Source of the DNA: Bacteroidales bacterium
GTDB taxonomy: Bacteria; Bacteroidota; Bacteroidia; Bacteroidales; Muribaculaceae
Assembly: GCA_019416285.1 (NCBI GenBank)
Contig: DXXM01000007.1
Span: forward strand, 33,370 to 97,369
Reading direction: 5' to 3'
DNA length: 64,000 bases
This document shows positions 8,788-18,475 of the stretch, one piece after another. Every line of letters starts with the position of its first letter. Position 1 is the stretch's first letter. A model generated the notes under the pieces. It was not told the DNA's origin. It did no database searches and saw nothing but the letters and a program-made list of their open reading frames with translations. The position numbers and the translations under genes were made by a program.

Positions 8788-10437
8788 ATGTTCAAGAAAT
8801 TCGTATTCTATTTCTTTCTGCTGACGCTCATTCTTCCCAACGTTCTGCTCTCCTTCACCGAACCGCTCGGTGTGGCGGGCGCGATAGCCAATGTGCTCCT
8901 GCCGGGAGGCATCATATACATGCTCATGAGCATTTCGCCACGCCTCGGGCGGACGATATGGCTCATGTTTCCGCTGATATTCTTCGCAGCCTTTCAGATT
9001 GTGTTGCTCAGTCTCTACGGCCGCAGTATCATCGCCGTCGATATGTTTCTCAACCTCGTCACCACCAATGCCGCCGAGGTCTCGGAACTGCTCGGGAATA
9101 TGTTTCCGATAATCGGCGTGGTGATTTTGCTCTATGTGCCTTCGCTCGTTACGGCATGTGTATTCATCCGCCGTAAAGTCCGACTGGGGAAAGGATTTCT
9201 GAAAAGAAACCGCTTTGCAGCAGGAACCGTCAGCATTGCCGGAGCTCTGGCACTCATCACGGCTATATTCACAGAACCCTCCTACGCGGTCAGCAACGAC
9301 CTCTACCCTCTCAATGTGGGCTATAATATATATCTCGCCTGTGACCGTACGGCACGTACCGCGGACTATCACGAAACTTCTGCCGGTTTCAGCTACGGAG
9401 CCGTCGCCACACATCCCGCCGATGAGCGCGAACTGTATCTGCTGATTATCGGTGAGACATCGCGCGCCGAAAACTGGCAATTGCTCGGCTACAGCCGCGA
9501 AACCAATCCACGCCTCTCGAAGCGCAATGACGTGATGGTGTGCAGCCAGGCCTACAGCGAGAGCAACACGACCCACAAAAGCGTCCCCATGCTTCTGAGT
9601 CCGGTCGACGCTATGACTTTCGGAGAATATATCTATAAGGTAAAAAGCATAATCACCGCGTTCAAGGAAGCTGGATTCGCTACGGCCTTCCTGTCGAACC
9701 AAAGATATAACCACTCGTTCATCGACTTTTTCGCCATGGAGAGCGACACGGTCAGTTTTATAAAGGAAAACGGCAAAATCAATCTGTCGCTCGATGTGAA
9801 CAGCCGCCCCGACTCTGAACTTCTCCCGATACTCGACAGCATAATGGCCGCCGGCAATAAAAAACAGCTTGTAGTGCTGCACACCTACGGCTCACATTTC
9901 AACTACCTCGACAGATACGCCGCGGAGGACGCCCGTTTCACGCCCTGTGACTATGACGAGGCCACCAGGGAGCAGCGCCCGCTGCTGATCAACGCCTACG
10001 ACAACACTATCGTGGCCACAGACCGCTTCATAGCAGACTGTATCAGCCGTCTCGACAGCATAGAAGGGCTGAGAGGAGGCATCCTCTACACGTCGGACCA
10101 TGGAGAAGATATTTTCGATGACGGCTCAGGCAATTTCCTCCACGCCTCACCGCGCCCGAGCATACATCAGGTTCACGTCCCGATGCTCGCATGGCTTTCA
10201 CGCGGCTATTGCGAGAGTTATCCCGCCAAAGTCTCCCGCATGCGCTCCAATATGCTGAAACTCGTGTCGACATCGCGCTCCTACTCCTCGACCGCTCTCG
10301 ATATGGCCGGAATAAAAGTGAGCGGCAATGCCCTTACGGACACCACCGCTTCACTCTGTTCACCGGCCTACGCAGCGCGCAAGCCTCTTTATCTGAGCGA
10401 CCACAACGAGGCTGTGGCCCTTAAAGATATTCTCTGA
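8788..10437 (+). CDS. Phosphoethanolamine transferase (EptA family)
   Basis: A 549-residue inner-membrane enzyme that moves phosphoethanolamine from phosphatidylethanolamine to an envelope acceptor, most often lipid A. Five helices occupy about the first 160 residues. The periplasmic sulfatase-fold domain follows, with the nucleophile motif GETSRAENWQLLGYSRETNP (Thr224), then HTYGSHFNY and YTSDHGED, which carry the zinc ligands. Members of this family can lower binding of cationic peptides such as polymyxin; the natural acceptor here is not known. It probably forms a two-gene operon with the upstream Omp85-like barrel, and it converges with nrdJ, with 28 bases between. Confidence 0.93.
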   Translation: MFKKFVFYFFLLTLILPNVLLSFTEPLGVAGAIANVLLPGGIIYMLMSISPRLGRTIWLMFPLIFFAAFQIVLLSLYGRSIIAVDMFLNLVTTNAAEVSELLGNMFPIIGVVILLYVPSLVTACVFIRRKVRLGKGFLKRNRFAAGTVSIAGALALITAIFTEPSYAVSNDLYPLNVGYNIYLACDRTARTADYHETSAGFSYGAVATHPADERELYLLIIGETSRAENWQLLGYSRETNPRLSKRNDVMVCSQAYSESNTTHKSVPMLLSPVDAMTFGEYIYKVKSIITAFKEAGFATAFLSNQRYNHSFIDFFAMESDTVSFIKENGKINLSLDVNSRPDSELLPILDSIMAAGNKKQLVVLHTYGSHFNYLDRYAAEDARFTPCDYDEATREQRPLLINAYDNTIVATDRFIADCISRLDSIEGLRGGILYTSDHGEDIFDDGSGNFLHASPRPSIHQVHVPMLAWLSRGYCESYPAKVSRMRSNMLKLVSTSRSYSSTALDMAGIKVSGNALTDTTASLCSPAYAARKPLYLSDHNEAVALKDIL

Positions 10438-10465
10438 AACCGGAGAGTTTTTAAAAAAGATTGCA

Positions 10466-13057
10466 TCAGCCGCAGCGCGAGGAGCCGCAGGAGGTACAGA
10501 TGAGACAGCCTTCCTGATATACCAATGTTTCCTGACCGCAGTTTGGACACTTCTGACCGCCGGCCGCCGTGCCTGAAGGGATGTATTTCTTCAGAGCACG
10601 CTCCACACCCATTTTCCATGTGTTGATGGACTGCGAGTCGAGTTCCAGACCGTTGACGAGCTTGATTACCTGGTCGATGGGCATGCCGTAGCGAAGCACA
10701 CCGGAGATAAGTTTGGCATAGTTCCAGTATTCGGGATTGAATTTGTCGGAAAGTCCCTCGATGGTGGTCTTGTAGCCGCGCTTGTTGATGAACTGGAAGT
10801 CGTAGCGTTTGTTGCCCTTATCGTCCATGGCCTTTATGATTTTGCCTTTGGAGACAGATTTCGGGCAGAAGATACCGTCCTCGTCGTCGGCGAGACCGGT
10901 GAAAATCTCGTAGGGGCGTCCGTGTTTCAGACCAACGAAGGCAATCCATTTCTCCTTGTTATTCTGGAAACGGACCACATCGGCCTCAAGTTCAATGGGG
11001 CGCTTGCCGACATGGGCGGTCGGAATATCCTCCACGGGGAGTTTGGGCTCCTTCACTTCATCTTCCGAAACTTTTGTCACACCCTTCTCGCGGTCCTTCT
11101 TCTTGTTTTCGTCCACGGAGATAAGAACACCCGAGCGACAGCCGTCGCGATAGATGGTGCAGCCCTTGCAGCCTGCCTTCCATGCTTCCATATACAGGCG
11201 GTCGACGAGCTCGACGGAGGTGTCCGCAGGAAGATTGATGGTGACGGAAATAGAGTGGTCTACCCACTTCTGCACGGCACCCTGCATCTTGACCTTCTCA
11301 AGCCAGTCGATATCGTTGGCCGTGGCCTTGTTGTAGGGAGAACGGGCCACGAGTTCGTCAAGTTCCTCCTGAGTGAAATCGCGGCGCTGCTCTATGCCGT
11401 TGATTTTCATCCATTCGAGGAATTTGGGATGATATACGATATACTCCTCGAAAGCGTCGCCTGATTCATCGACAAAGTCGATATGCACGTCGACATCGTT
11501 GGCATTGACCTTCCTGCGGCGCTTGTAGACGGGCATAAATACCGGTTCGATACCGGATGAAGTGCGTGTCATGAGCGAAGTGGTGCCGGTGGGCGCGATG
11601 GTCAGACAGGCGATGTTGCGGCGGCCATGAGCCTCCATGTCGGCCACGAGAGCGGGGTCAGCCTCGCGGAGACGGGAGATGTAGGAATTGTTGCGTTCAC
11701 GGGCGGCATCGTAGATTTCAAACGCACCTCTCTCCTTGGCCATCTGCACAGACGATGCGAAGGCTGCGAGAGCGAGCGCGCGATGTACCTCGACGGACTT
11801 ATCTGTGGCCTCGGGAGTGCCGTAGCGCAGACCGAGCGCTGCAATCATGTCGCCCTCGCCGGTTGTGCCGAGTCCGGTACGACGTCCCTTGAGGGTCTTT
11901 GTCTTGATTTTGCGCCATAGATTAAGCTCTGTCTCCTTTACTTCGGCACATTCGGGATCCGATTGGATTTTCTCAATTATGGCGTCGATTTTCTCCATTT
12001 CGAGATCGATGATGTCGTCCATCAGACGCTGCGCCTTCCCGATATGCTCGCGGAAAAGGTCGAAATCGAAATAAGCCTCCGGAGTGAAGGGATTCTTGAC
12101 GTAGGAATAGAGGTTGACGGCGAGCAGACGGCAGCTGTCGTAGGGACAGAGGGGTATCTCACCGCAGGGGTTGGTGGACACGGTCTGGAAGCCGAGGTCG
12201 GCGTAGCAGTCGGGCACTGATTCGCGCAGGATGGTGTCCCAGAAAAGCACACCGGGCTCGGCCGATTTCCATGCGTTATATACAATCTTGCTCCAGAGTG
12301 CCTTGGCGTTGATTTCGCTTTTCACCTCGGGATTATCGCTGTCAATCGGGAACTGGCATGTATAAGTCCGGTCGGCCTCGACGCTGCGCATGAACTCATC
12401 GTCGATTTTGACCGACACGTTGGCGCCGGTAATCTTGCCCTGTTCGAGTTTGGCGTCGATGAAACGCTCTGAGTCGGGGTGCTTGATGGCCACAGTGAGC
12501 ATCAGCGCACCGCGGCGTCCGTCCTGAGCCACCTCACGCGTGGAGTTGGAGTAACGTTCCATGAAAGGAACAAGGCCTGTGGAGGTAAGGGCGGAGTTTT
12601 TGACGGGAGTACCTTTGGGTCGGAGGTCGCTCATGTCGTGGCCCACACCGCCGCGACGCTTCATGAGCTGTACCTGCTCCTCGTCAATCTTGATGATGCT
12701 GCCGTAGGAGTCGGGATGACCGTCGAGACCGATGACGAAACAGTTGGAGAGCGAACTGGTCTGGAAATTGTTGCCGATTCCGGCCATAGGGCTTCCCTGG
12801 GGGACAATGTAGTCGAAACCGTCGAGGAGAGTGAAAATCTCCTGTTCGCTCATAGGATTAGGATACTTGCGCTCGATGCGTGCCAGCTCGTCGGCAAGAC
12901 GATGGTGCATGTCGGCGGGAGTAAGCTCGTAAATGTTGCCTGCAGAGTCCTTGAGCGCATATTTGCTGACCCATACCCTTGCGGCAAGTTCATCTCCGCC
13001 GAAGTATCGGACGGAGGCATCGTAGGCTTCCTCGAATGTGTACTTAGCTCTTTCCAT
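10466..13057 (-). CDS. nrdJ: Adenosylcobalamin-dependent ribonucleotide reductase (class II)
   Basis: An 863-residue single-subunit enzyme that reduces ribonucleotides to deoxyribonucleotides with a radical derived from adenosylcobalamin, independent of oxygen. Visible motifs include the substrate-site segment SLSNCFVIGLDGH, the NPCGEIPLCPYDSCRL segment with active-site Cys and Glu, and the loop IAPTGTTSLMTRTSSGIEPV. The C-terminal tail has four cysteines in two pairs (CPNCG, CTSCG) plus a final Cys, as in NrdJ proteins that are re-reduced by thioredoxin. The start is the ATG at 13057. I looked upstream for a cobalamin riboswitch and saw none; CAACTTTG reads toward the gene at about 13112-13119 as a weak promoter match. 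Confidence 0.95.
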   Translation of the reverse strand: MERAKYTFEEAYDASVRYFGGDELAARVWVSKYALKDSAGNIYELTPADMHHRLADELARIERKYPNPMSEQEIFTLLDGFDYIVPQGSPMAGIGNNFQTSSLSNCFVIGLDGHPDSYGSIIKIDEEQVQLMKRRGGVGHDMSDLRPKGTPVKNSALTSTGLVPFMERYSNSTREVAQDGRRGALMLTVAIKHPDSERFIDAKLEQGKITGANVSVKIDDEFMRSVEADRTYTCQFPIDSDNPEVKSEINAKALWSKIVYNAWKSAEPGVLFWDTILRESVPDCYADLGFQTVSTNPCGEIPLCPYDSCRLLAVNLYSYVKNPFTPEAYFDFDLFREHIGKAQRLMDDIIDLEMEKIDAIIEKIQSDPECAEVKETELNLWRKIKTKTLKGRRTGLGTTGEGDMIAALGLRYGTPEATDKSVEVHRALALAAFASSVQMAKERGAFEIYDAARERNNSYISRLREADPALVADMEAHGRRNIACLTIAPTGTTSLMTRTSSGIEPVFMPVYKRRRKVNANDVDVHIDFVDESGDAFEEYIVYHPKFLEWMKINGIEQRRDFTQEELDELVARSPYNKATANDIDWLEKVKMQGAVQKWVDHSISVTINLPADTSVELVDRLYMEAWKAGCKGCTIYRDGCRSGVLISVDENKKKDREKGVTKVSEDEVKEPKLPVEDIPTAHVGKRPIELEADVVRFQNNKEKWIAFVGLKHGRPYEIFTGLADDEDGIFCPKSVSKGKIIKAMDDKGNKRYDFQFINKRGYKTTIEGLSDKFNPEYWNYAKLISGVLRYGMPIDQVIKLVNGLELDSQSINTWKMGVERALKKYIPSGTAAGGQKCPNCGQETLVYQEGCLICTSCGSSRCG

Positions 13058-13082
13058 TGCTAATAGATAATGTCTACTTTCT

Positions 13083-13099
13083 TAAGAGGCTGTTTAAAA
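13083..13099 (+). repeat. 17-base repeat, copy 1
   Basis: TAAGAGGCTGTTTAAAA upstream of nrdJ. An identical 17-base copy in the same orientation is at 63950-63966. It resembles a transposon-end motif common in this phylum, but no insertion sequence is attached. Confidence 0.5.
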
Positions 13100-13279
13100 G
13101 TTTGATGATGCAAAGTTGAATAATTATTTCCTATATTGCAAAATTTTCAGGCCGAAGTTATTTACATTCCGGTCAGAAAATCGTAACTTGCGGCTGAATT
13201 TCGACCGGACAAATTATCCGGTTTCTGTAATTTAATTTCGGATGCGACACATCGCGTCCGACACACAAGTCAAACAATC

Positions 13280-14032
13280 ATGAACACTCCAGATTATTTT
13301 GCGACGCGGCGCACAATCCGCAGATATGATGCAGAACGCCCCGTGAGCATCGAACTCATCGACAAAATGCTTGAGGACGCCGCCCGTGCCGCCAACACAG
13401 GCAACATGCAGACCTATTCCGTGATAGTCACCACTGACCCCGCCGGAATCGCCCGTCTTGCTCCGGCCCATTTCAATCAGCCTGCAATCACAGGCGCGAA
13501 GGCTGTGCTGACGTTCTGCCTCGACTTCAACCGCTTCAATCACTGGTGTCATCTCAACAACGCCGACCCCGGCCTCGACAATCTCCAGGGCTTCACTTGG
13601 GGAGTGATAGACACCTCGCTGTTCGCCCAGCAGTTCGTGACAATTGCGGAGATGAACGGTCTAGGCACATGTTATCTCGGCACCACCACCTACAATGCCG
13701 GACAGATTGCCGAGGTGCTCGGACTGCCGTCGGAAGTAGTGCCGGTCATCACCGTGACCATAGGCTATCCCGCGGAATCGCCTGAACTTCAGGAGCGCCT
13801 GCCGATTGGCGCCATAGTCCACCACGGACGATACAGCCGCCCCACAGACGAGGAACTCCGTGAAATCTATGCAGAAAAAGAGGGGCTCGAAAGCTCGAAA
13901 CAGTTTGTGAAGGAAAACAAAAAGGAGAATCTTGCGCAGGTATTTGCTGAAGTGCGCTATCCACGGTCGGCCAACGAACAGTTCTCGCGTGTCTACAAGG
14001 AATTTCTTAAAAATCAGGGCATAGCACTCTGA
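13280..14032 (+). CDS. Nitroreductase-family NAD(P)H:FMN oxidoreductase (NfsA-like)
   Basis: A 250-residue FMN enzyme of the nitroreductase superfamily. The N-terminal TRRTIRRYD motif binds the FMN phosphate, and ARAANTGNMQTYSV is the second cofactor segment. The middle part (GLGTCYLGTTTYN and the following VVPVITVTIGYP) is typical of the NfsA/FRP branch. The Lys/Glu-rich helical tail of about 60 residues also fits that branch. These enzymes reduce flavins, quinones or nitro compounds with NADPH; the natural substrate is unknown. Transcribed alone toward the TolC gene, with a strong shared terminator between them. Confidence 0.88.
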   Translation: MNTPDYFATRRTIRRYDAERPVSIELIDKMLEDAARAANTGNMQTYSVIVTTDPAGIARLAPAHFNQPAITGAKAVLTFCLDFNRFNHWCHLNNADPGLDNLQGFTWGVIDTSLFAQQFVTIAEMNGLGTCYLGTTTYNAGQIAEVLGLPSEVVPVITVTIGYPAESPELQERLPIGAIVHHGRYSRPTDEELREIYAEKEGLESSKQFVKENKKENLAQVFAEVRYPRSANEQFSRVYKEFLKNQGIAL

Positions 14033-14057
14033 CAACAAACCTGACTCTATAATATAC

Positions 14058-14096
14058 GCTGAGGGCGACGGACCGCAACAGTCCGTCGCCCTCAGC
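14058..14096. terminator. Bidirectional terminator, 16-base perfect stem
   Basis: GCTGAGGGCGACGGAC at 14058-14073 and its exact complement at 14081-14096 enclose a 7-base loop. It sits between convergent genes (nitroreductase and tolC-like) and can serve both. Confidence 0.85.
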
Positions 14097-14118
14097 ATTT
14101 CCGATAGTCAGACACGCG

Positions 14119-15297
14119 TCATTCATACCGCTGGAGACGGGCCAACGCGAGATGATAGCGGTAGTGGGCCTCCAGAAAATCTCTGCGTGCTGTCAGAAAA
14201 TAATTAAGCTCCTGCATGTAGGTCAGGAAATTAATCTGACCCGCGTCAAGGGCTTTTTTGAGGAGTTCAAAATTGGAATCATCATCCATCACTCCACGGT
14301 ATTCACGAAGAAGGTCGCGGAGATCGCAGGCTGTCTGATATTCGCCCTGAAGTTCGGTGGAAAGCTTTATAAGATTCATTTCGGCCTCCATCTTCTGAGC
14401 GTCGAGACGCATGGCGGCAGCTTTGGCCTTGCGGCGCTGAGTCAGGAATGGAAGGGTGACGGAAACGGAAAAGCCGTTGAAAGTGTCGCCCATCTCCCAC
14501 TCGTGATTATAGGCCACAGAGAAGCCCGGGAAAAGAGCGCGCTTCTCGACCTTGACGAGCGACTGCTGCGCTTCGGCGGCGGCACGTGATGCAGCAACTG
14601 CGGGGTCTTTCATCATCAGGGTCTCACGGTCGGGTCGGAGCGACTCCAGATCAACTTTGGGATAACGGTAGCCGAGTTTCTCAGCGAGAGAATCCACCGC
14701 TTTGCCGCCGTTGAGAGCCTGCAGTGAGGAAAGAAGCACGCTCTGCTCGGATTTGAGCGATTTCAGCTCGCGCACGGCGTTGATGTGTTCTATCACCGCC
14801 TTGTTGTAGTCGAGGCGTGTCTCGTTGCCTTCGGCCGACGCCTTTTTGTAATATTCTGACATTTTAGCCAGTGCATCGCAGATTTTCTGCGTGGTGGCGA
14901 TGCGCTGACGGACATTGATTATGTCAATCAGCATGGTGCGGATTTCCATGCGGGTATCGAGGACAGTTGATTCCTGAAGATATTGCATGGCGGCAGAAGA
15001 TTTTTTAATCGCCTCACGGCGCGCGGCATAGACACCGGGCCAGTCGAATGACTGGCTGACGGAGAAATTGCGCTTTTGGCCGATACCCTTCGTGCCCCAG
15101 AGATTTTCGTAGGAAAGTTCCGGAGCTTCCAGTGTGTTTTCCGCTTTCAGTTCTTCAAGAGCGGCGGCATTGTCGGCGACTCCGTATCTGAGCGAGAGAT
15201 TGTTGCTCATGACGGTGTTGAGCACATCGTCGAAGTCGGAGGCAAAGGTTACGGATGGCAGAAGAGAAAGTAAAAGGATACTGATTTTTCGAATCAT
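14119..15297 (-). CDS. TolC-family outer-membrane efflux protein
   Basis: A 392-residue protein with a signal peptide (MIRKISILLLSLLPSVTFAS) and two long helical repeats interrupted by short beta-hairpin segments, the layout of outer-membrane efflux proteins that form a trimeric channel-tunnel. It is the last gene of a minus-strand operon behind a heavy-metal RND pump (57-base gap) and its adaptor, so it is most likely the exit duct of that pump. It is slightly shorter than E. coli TolC, as is usual for CusC/CzcC-like partners. The shared bidirectional hairpin at 14058-14096 ends the operon. Confidence 0.92.
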   Translation of the reverse strand: MIRKISILLLSLLPSVTFASDFDDVLNTVMSNNLSLRYGVADNAAALEELKAENTLEAPELSYENLWGTKGIGQKRNFSVSQSFDWPGVYAARREAIKKSSAAMQYLQESTVLDTRMEIRTMLIDIINVRQRIATTQKICDALAKMSEYYKKASAEGNETRLDYNKAVIEHINAVRELKSLKSEQSVLLSSLQALNGGKAVDSLAEKLGYRYPKVDLESLRPDRETLMMKDPAVAASRAAAEAQQSLVKVEKRALFPGFSVAYNHEWEMGDTFNGFSVSVTLPFLTQRRKAKAAAMRLDAQKMEAEMNLIKLSTELQGEYQTACDLRDLLREYRGVMDDDSNFELLKKALDAGQINFLTYMQELNYFLTARRDFLEAHYRYHLALARLQRYE

Positions 15298-15354
15298 ATC
15301 GGTTACGTTTATGATGACTATTGTTTAAAATTATGCTTGCGTCCGGCGGAGAGT

Positions 15355-18300
15355 TTATGAGCGTGAGAGCTCGCGGCGGTTGATGTAGCGGTAGACGAGG
15401 GGGACAATGAAGATATTCAGCACCGTCGATGTCAGCAGTCCTCCGAGTATCACGATGGCGAGGGGCGACTGGATTTCATTGCCGGGCTTGTCGCCGTTGA
15501 CAGCGAGAGGTATCAGCGCGAGTGCCGAACTGAGCGCCGTCATGAGAATCGGGTTGAGACGGTCGGCCGAACCGTGGACGATGCGCTCCATGAGTCCGAC
15601 GCCCTCGGTTCGGAGCTGGTCGTAGCGCGACATGAGGAGCATGCCGTTGCGGGTGGTGATGCCGAGCAGTGAGATAAAGCCGATGATTGCGGGGATGTTG
15701 AGCTCGCCGCCTGTAATCTTGAGCAGCAGCACACCACCTATGACGGCGAGAGGCATATTGAGCAATATTACGAGTGACTGCGCCACGCTGTGGTACTGGC
15801 TATAGAGAAGGAGGAAGATTACAATCAGGGCGAGGACAGAGACGAGCGCGAGGGTAGCCGAAGCCTTGGCCTCGTTTTCAAACTGACCGCCATAGGTGAT
15901 GAAATAGCCTTCGGGCAGAGTGACATTCTCCTTGACAGCCTTCTGAATATCGTTGACAGTTCCGCGGAGGTCACGGTCGGAGACATTGGCGGAAATCACG
16001 ATGCGGCGGCTGACGTTCTCGCGGTTGATGGTATTGGGGCCGGTAGCCGATACAATCTCGGCGACTGCCGTCAGCGGCACCTTACCTTTCGGGGTGTCGA
16101 TGGTCAGATGGGCTATATCCTCGATTGAATTGCGGCTCTCGGGAGCCATGCGGAGCGTGAGGTCGTAGGGGAAACCTCCCTCGTAGACCTGCGACACCTT
16201 CTCGCCGGCGAGCGCCACGTTGACAAAATCGGCAAATTCGGCCATAGTCACGCCGTAGTAGGCAAGAAGCTCGCGCTTCGGACGGATGTCGAGCTGCGGA
16301 CGCTCGACCTGCTGCTCGATGTTGACGTCGACAACGCCGGGCACTTCCGAGACATTATGTTTGATTTTGTTGCCGATGCTGTAAAGACGCGAAAGGTCAT
16401 CGCCGAAGAGCTTGATGGCAATCTGAGCCTCCGTGCCGGAGAGCATCGCGTCGATACGGTGGGAAATCGGCTGCCCGATTTCGATATTGACACCGGGGAG
16501 ATGCGAGAGTTTGTGGCGGAGGTCGGCGAGGAGTTCGCTACGCGTGCGGCCGTGGTCGAGCTTGTAGGGCGCCTCGATTTCAGAGACGTTGACACCAAGC
16601 GAATGTTCATCGAGTTCGGCGCGTCCGGTTTTTCGGGCCGTAACGGATATCTCAGGCATGGAGAGTATGATTTTTTCCGCCTCGCGGCCTATGCGGTCGC
16701 TTTCCTCAAGGGAAATGCCAGGGAGGGTGCTGACATTGATGGTCAGCGAACCTTCGTTGAACGACGGGAGGAAGCCGCGTCCAAGTGTGAAGAATATGCC
16801 GAGAGACACGGCGAAAAGTACGCCTGTGCCGATAAAGATGCCTTTGGCATGACCGAATGACCAGCGGAGACCACGGGTGTAGGCCTCGCGGAGCCAGCGG
16901 GCGAATTTCGGCTCCTTGTCTATGGCTTTCATGGCTTTCGGACTGCCGAGGAGATATGAGCAGAGCACCGGAGTGACCGTGAGCGCCACGATGGTTGAAG
17001 CGACGAGCGCCACAATAAATGATATGCCGAGGGGTTTGAGCATCTTGCCTTCCATGCCGTCGAGGAAGAAGAGGGGCAGGAAGCTCGCCATGATGATGAG
17101 CGAGGAGTTGAAAATGGGGAGACGCACCTCACGCGAGGCATCGTAGACAATCTTAATCACCGATTCGCCGCTCTTATGGCGTTCACGCAGGCGCTTGTAG
17201 ACATTCTCCACATCCACAATCGCATCATCCACCAGCGAGCCGATGGCGATGGCGATACCGCCGAGACTCATGGTGTTGATGGTGAGTCCGAGGAAGTGAA
17301 GCACAAGGATTGTGACTATGATGGAGAGCGGGAGGGCGACGAGCGAAATCAGAGTCGTGCGGAGATTCATCAGGAAGAAGAAAAGCACGACGATTACGAA
17401 AATCGCACCTACGAAGAGCGACTCCTGGAGGTTGCCGATGGAGGTGTTGATGAAATCCGCCTGCCGGAAAATGTCGGTGTTTATACCGACGTCGGTCGGA
17501 AGTGTAGCCTTAATCTGCGCCAGACTCTCCTCGATGCGCTCGGTGAGGTCGACGGTACCCACGGCGGGTTGCTTGGTCACGGTGATGAGCACGGCCGGCT
17601 CAGCTTTCAGTGAGGCGGTGCCGAGACGGGGTTCGGCGGCTCCTACTTTTATCGTGGCGATATCCGAAAGACGCACAGAACCGTTGTCGCCCGCGGCTAC
17701 AAGCGTCTCGCCGAGGCTCCCGATATCGTCGGTCGAAATGGCGCCCTTGATGAGATATTCATTGCCATGCTCATAGAGCACACCACCCGAGGCGTTGGAA
17801 TTCATACGCGCTACGGCGTCGCGAGCGGTCTGCAGGCTGACACCATAGCGCTGCATGGCGGCGGGATGGAGCAGTATCTGATACTCTTTCGCGTCGCCGC
17901 CGATAACTGAGACCGAAGCGACGCCTGAGAGCGAGAGCAGACGTGGGCGAATCTGACGGTCGGCGATGGTGCGCAGTTCCTCCTGCGAGGTCACGGAATC
18001 GGAGGTGAGGCCGATAATCATAATCTCACCGAGTATGGATGACTGTGGCCCGAGAGTCGGTTTGCCGACACCCGGAGGCAGGTCCCCTTCAATTTCCGAA
18101 AGCTTTTCGGACACTATCTGACGCGCGAGATACACGTCGGTTCCCCAGTCAAATTCCACCCACACGGATGAAAGACCGGTAGCCGAGGCGGAGCGCACGC
18201 GGCGGACACCCGTAGCGCCGTTGACGGCAGTCTCCACGGGATATGTTATCACTTTTTCAATCTCTTCGGGAGCCATGCCCGGAGCCTCGGTCATCACCAC

Positions 18301-18441
18301 CACGGTGGGAGCGTTGAGGTCAGGGAAAATATCGACTTCCGTGCGCAGGAGCACAATCATTCCATAAATCAGCAGAATGACCGACATCACTATGACAGCT
18401 ATCCTATTGTCAAGCGATGCTTTGATTATGCGGTTCAACAT
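15355..18441 (-). CDS. Heavy-metal efflux RND pump (CusA/CzcA family)
   Basis: A 1028-residue proton-driven inner-membrane transporter. It has the RND layout: helix 1, a large periplasmic loop, six helices, a second loop and six helices. The start (DNRIAVIVMSVILLIYGMIVL) and the EVDIFPDLNAPTVVVMTEAP segment are typical of the heavy-metal subfamily. The fourth-helix proton-relay motif reads LVDDAIVDVENVYKRL, with acidic residues as in CzcA-like pumps. The substrate (zinc, cobalt, nickel, copper or silver) cannot be fixed by eye. Cotranscribed with the adaptor (34-base gap upstream) and the TolC-like channel. No metal-sensing regulator is adjacent. Confidence 0.95.
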   Translation of the reverse strand: MLNRIIKASLDNRIAVIVMSVILLIYGMIVLLRTEVDIFPDLNAPTVVVMTEAPGMAPEEIEKVITYPVETAVNGATGVRRVRSASATGLSSVWVEFDWGTDVYLARQIVSEKLSEIEGDLPPGVGKPTLGPQSSILGEIMIIGLTSDSVTSQEELRTIADRQIRPRLLSLSGVASVSVIGGDAKEYQILLHPAAMQRYGVSLQTARDAVARMNSNASGGVLYEHGNEYLIKGAISTDDIGSLGETLVAAGDNGSVRLSDIATIKVGAAEPRLGTASLKAEPAVLITVTKQPAVGTVDLTERIEESLAQIKATLPTDVGINTDIFRQADFINTSIGNLQESLFVGAIFVIVVLFFFLMNLRTTLISLVALPLSIIVTILVLHFLGLTINTMSLGGIAIAIGSLVDDAIVDVENVYKRLRERHKSGESVIKIVYDASREVRLPIFNSSLIIMASFLPLFFLDGMEGKMLKPLGISFIVALVASTIVALTVTPVLCSYLLGSPKAMKAIDKEPKFARWLREAYTRGLRWSFGHAKGIFIGTGVLFAVSLGIFFTLGRGFLPSFNEGSLTINVSTLPGISLEESDRIGREAEKIILSMPEISVTARKTGRAELDEHSLGVNVSEIEAPYKLDHGRTRSELLADLRHKLSHLPGVNIEIGQPISHRIDAMLSGTEAQIAIKLFGDDLSRLYSIGNKIKHNVSEVPGVVDVNIEQQVERPQLDIRPKRELLAYYGVTMAEFADFVNVALAGEKVSQVYEGGFPYDLTLRMAPESRNSIEDIAHLTIDTPKGKVPLTAVAEIVSATGPNTINRENVSRRIVISANVSDRDLRGTVNDIQKAVKENVTLPEGYFITYGGQFENEAKASATLALVSVLALIVIFLLLYSQYHSVAQSLVILLNMPLAVIGGVLLLKITGGELNIPAIIGFISLLGITTRNGMLLMSRYDQLRTEGVGLMERIVHGSADRLNPILMTALSSALALIPLAVNGDKPGNEIQSPLAIVILGGLLTSTVLNIFIVPLVYRYINRRELSRS

Positions 18442-18475
18442 CTTGCAATCCTAATATCTATGAGGTTTTATGGAA

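Noticed and set aside
8740..9882. Antisense frame opposite the phosphoethanolamine transferase (380 codons)
   Set aside because: A shadow frame: no signal, no motif, and it lies wholly opposite a clear gene.
13058..13279. Cobalamin riboswitch before nrdJ
   Set aside because: No B12-box-like core or the expected stems could be seen; only AT-rich sequence and a weak promoter match.
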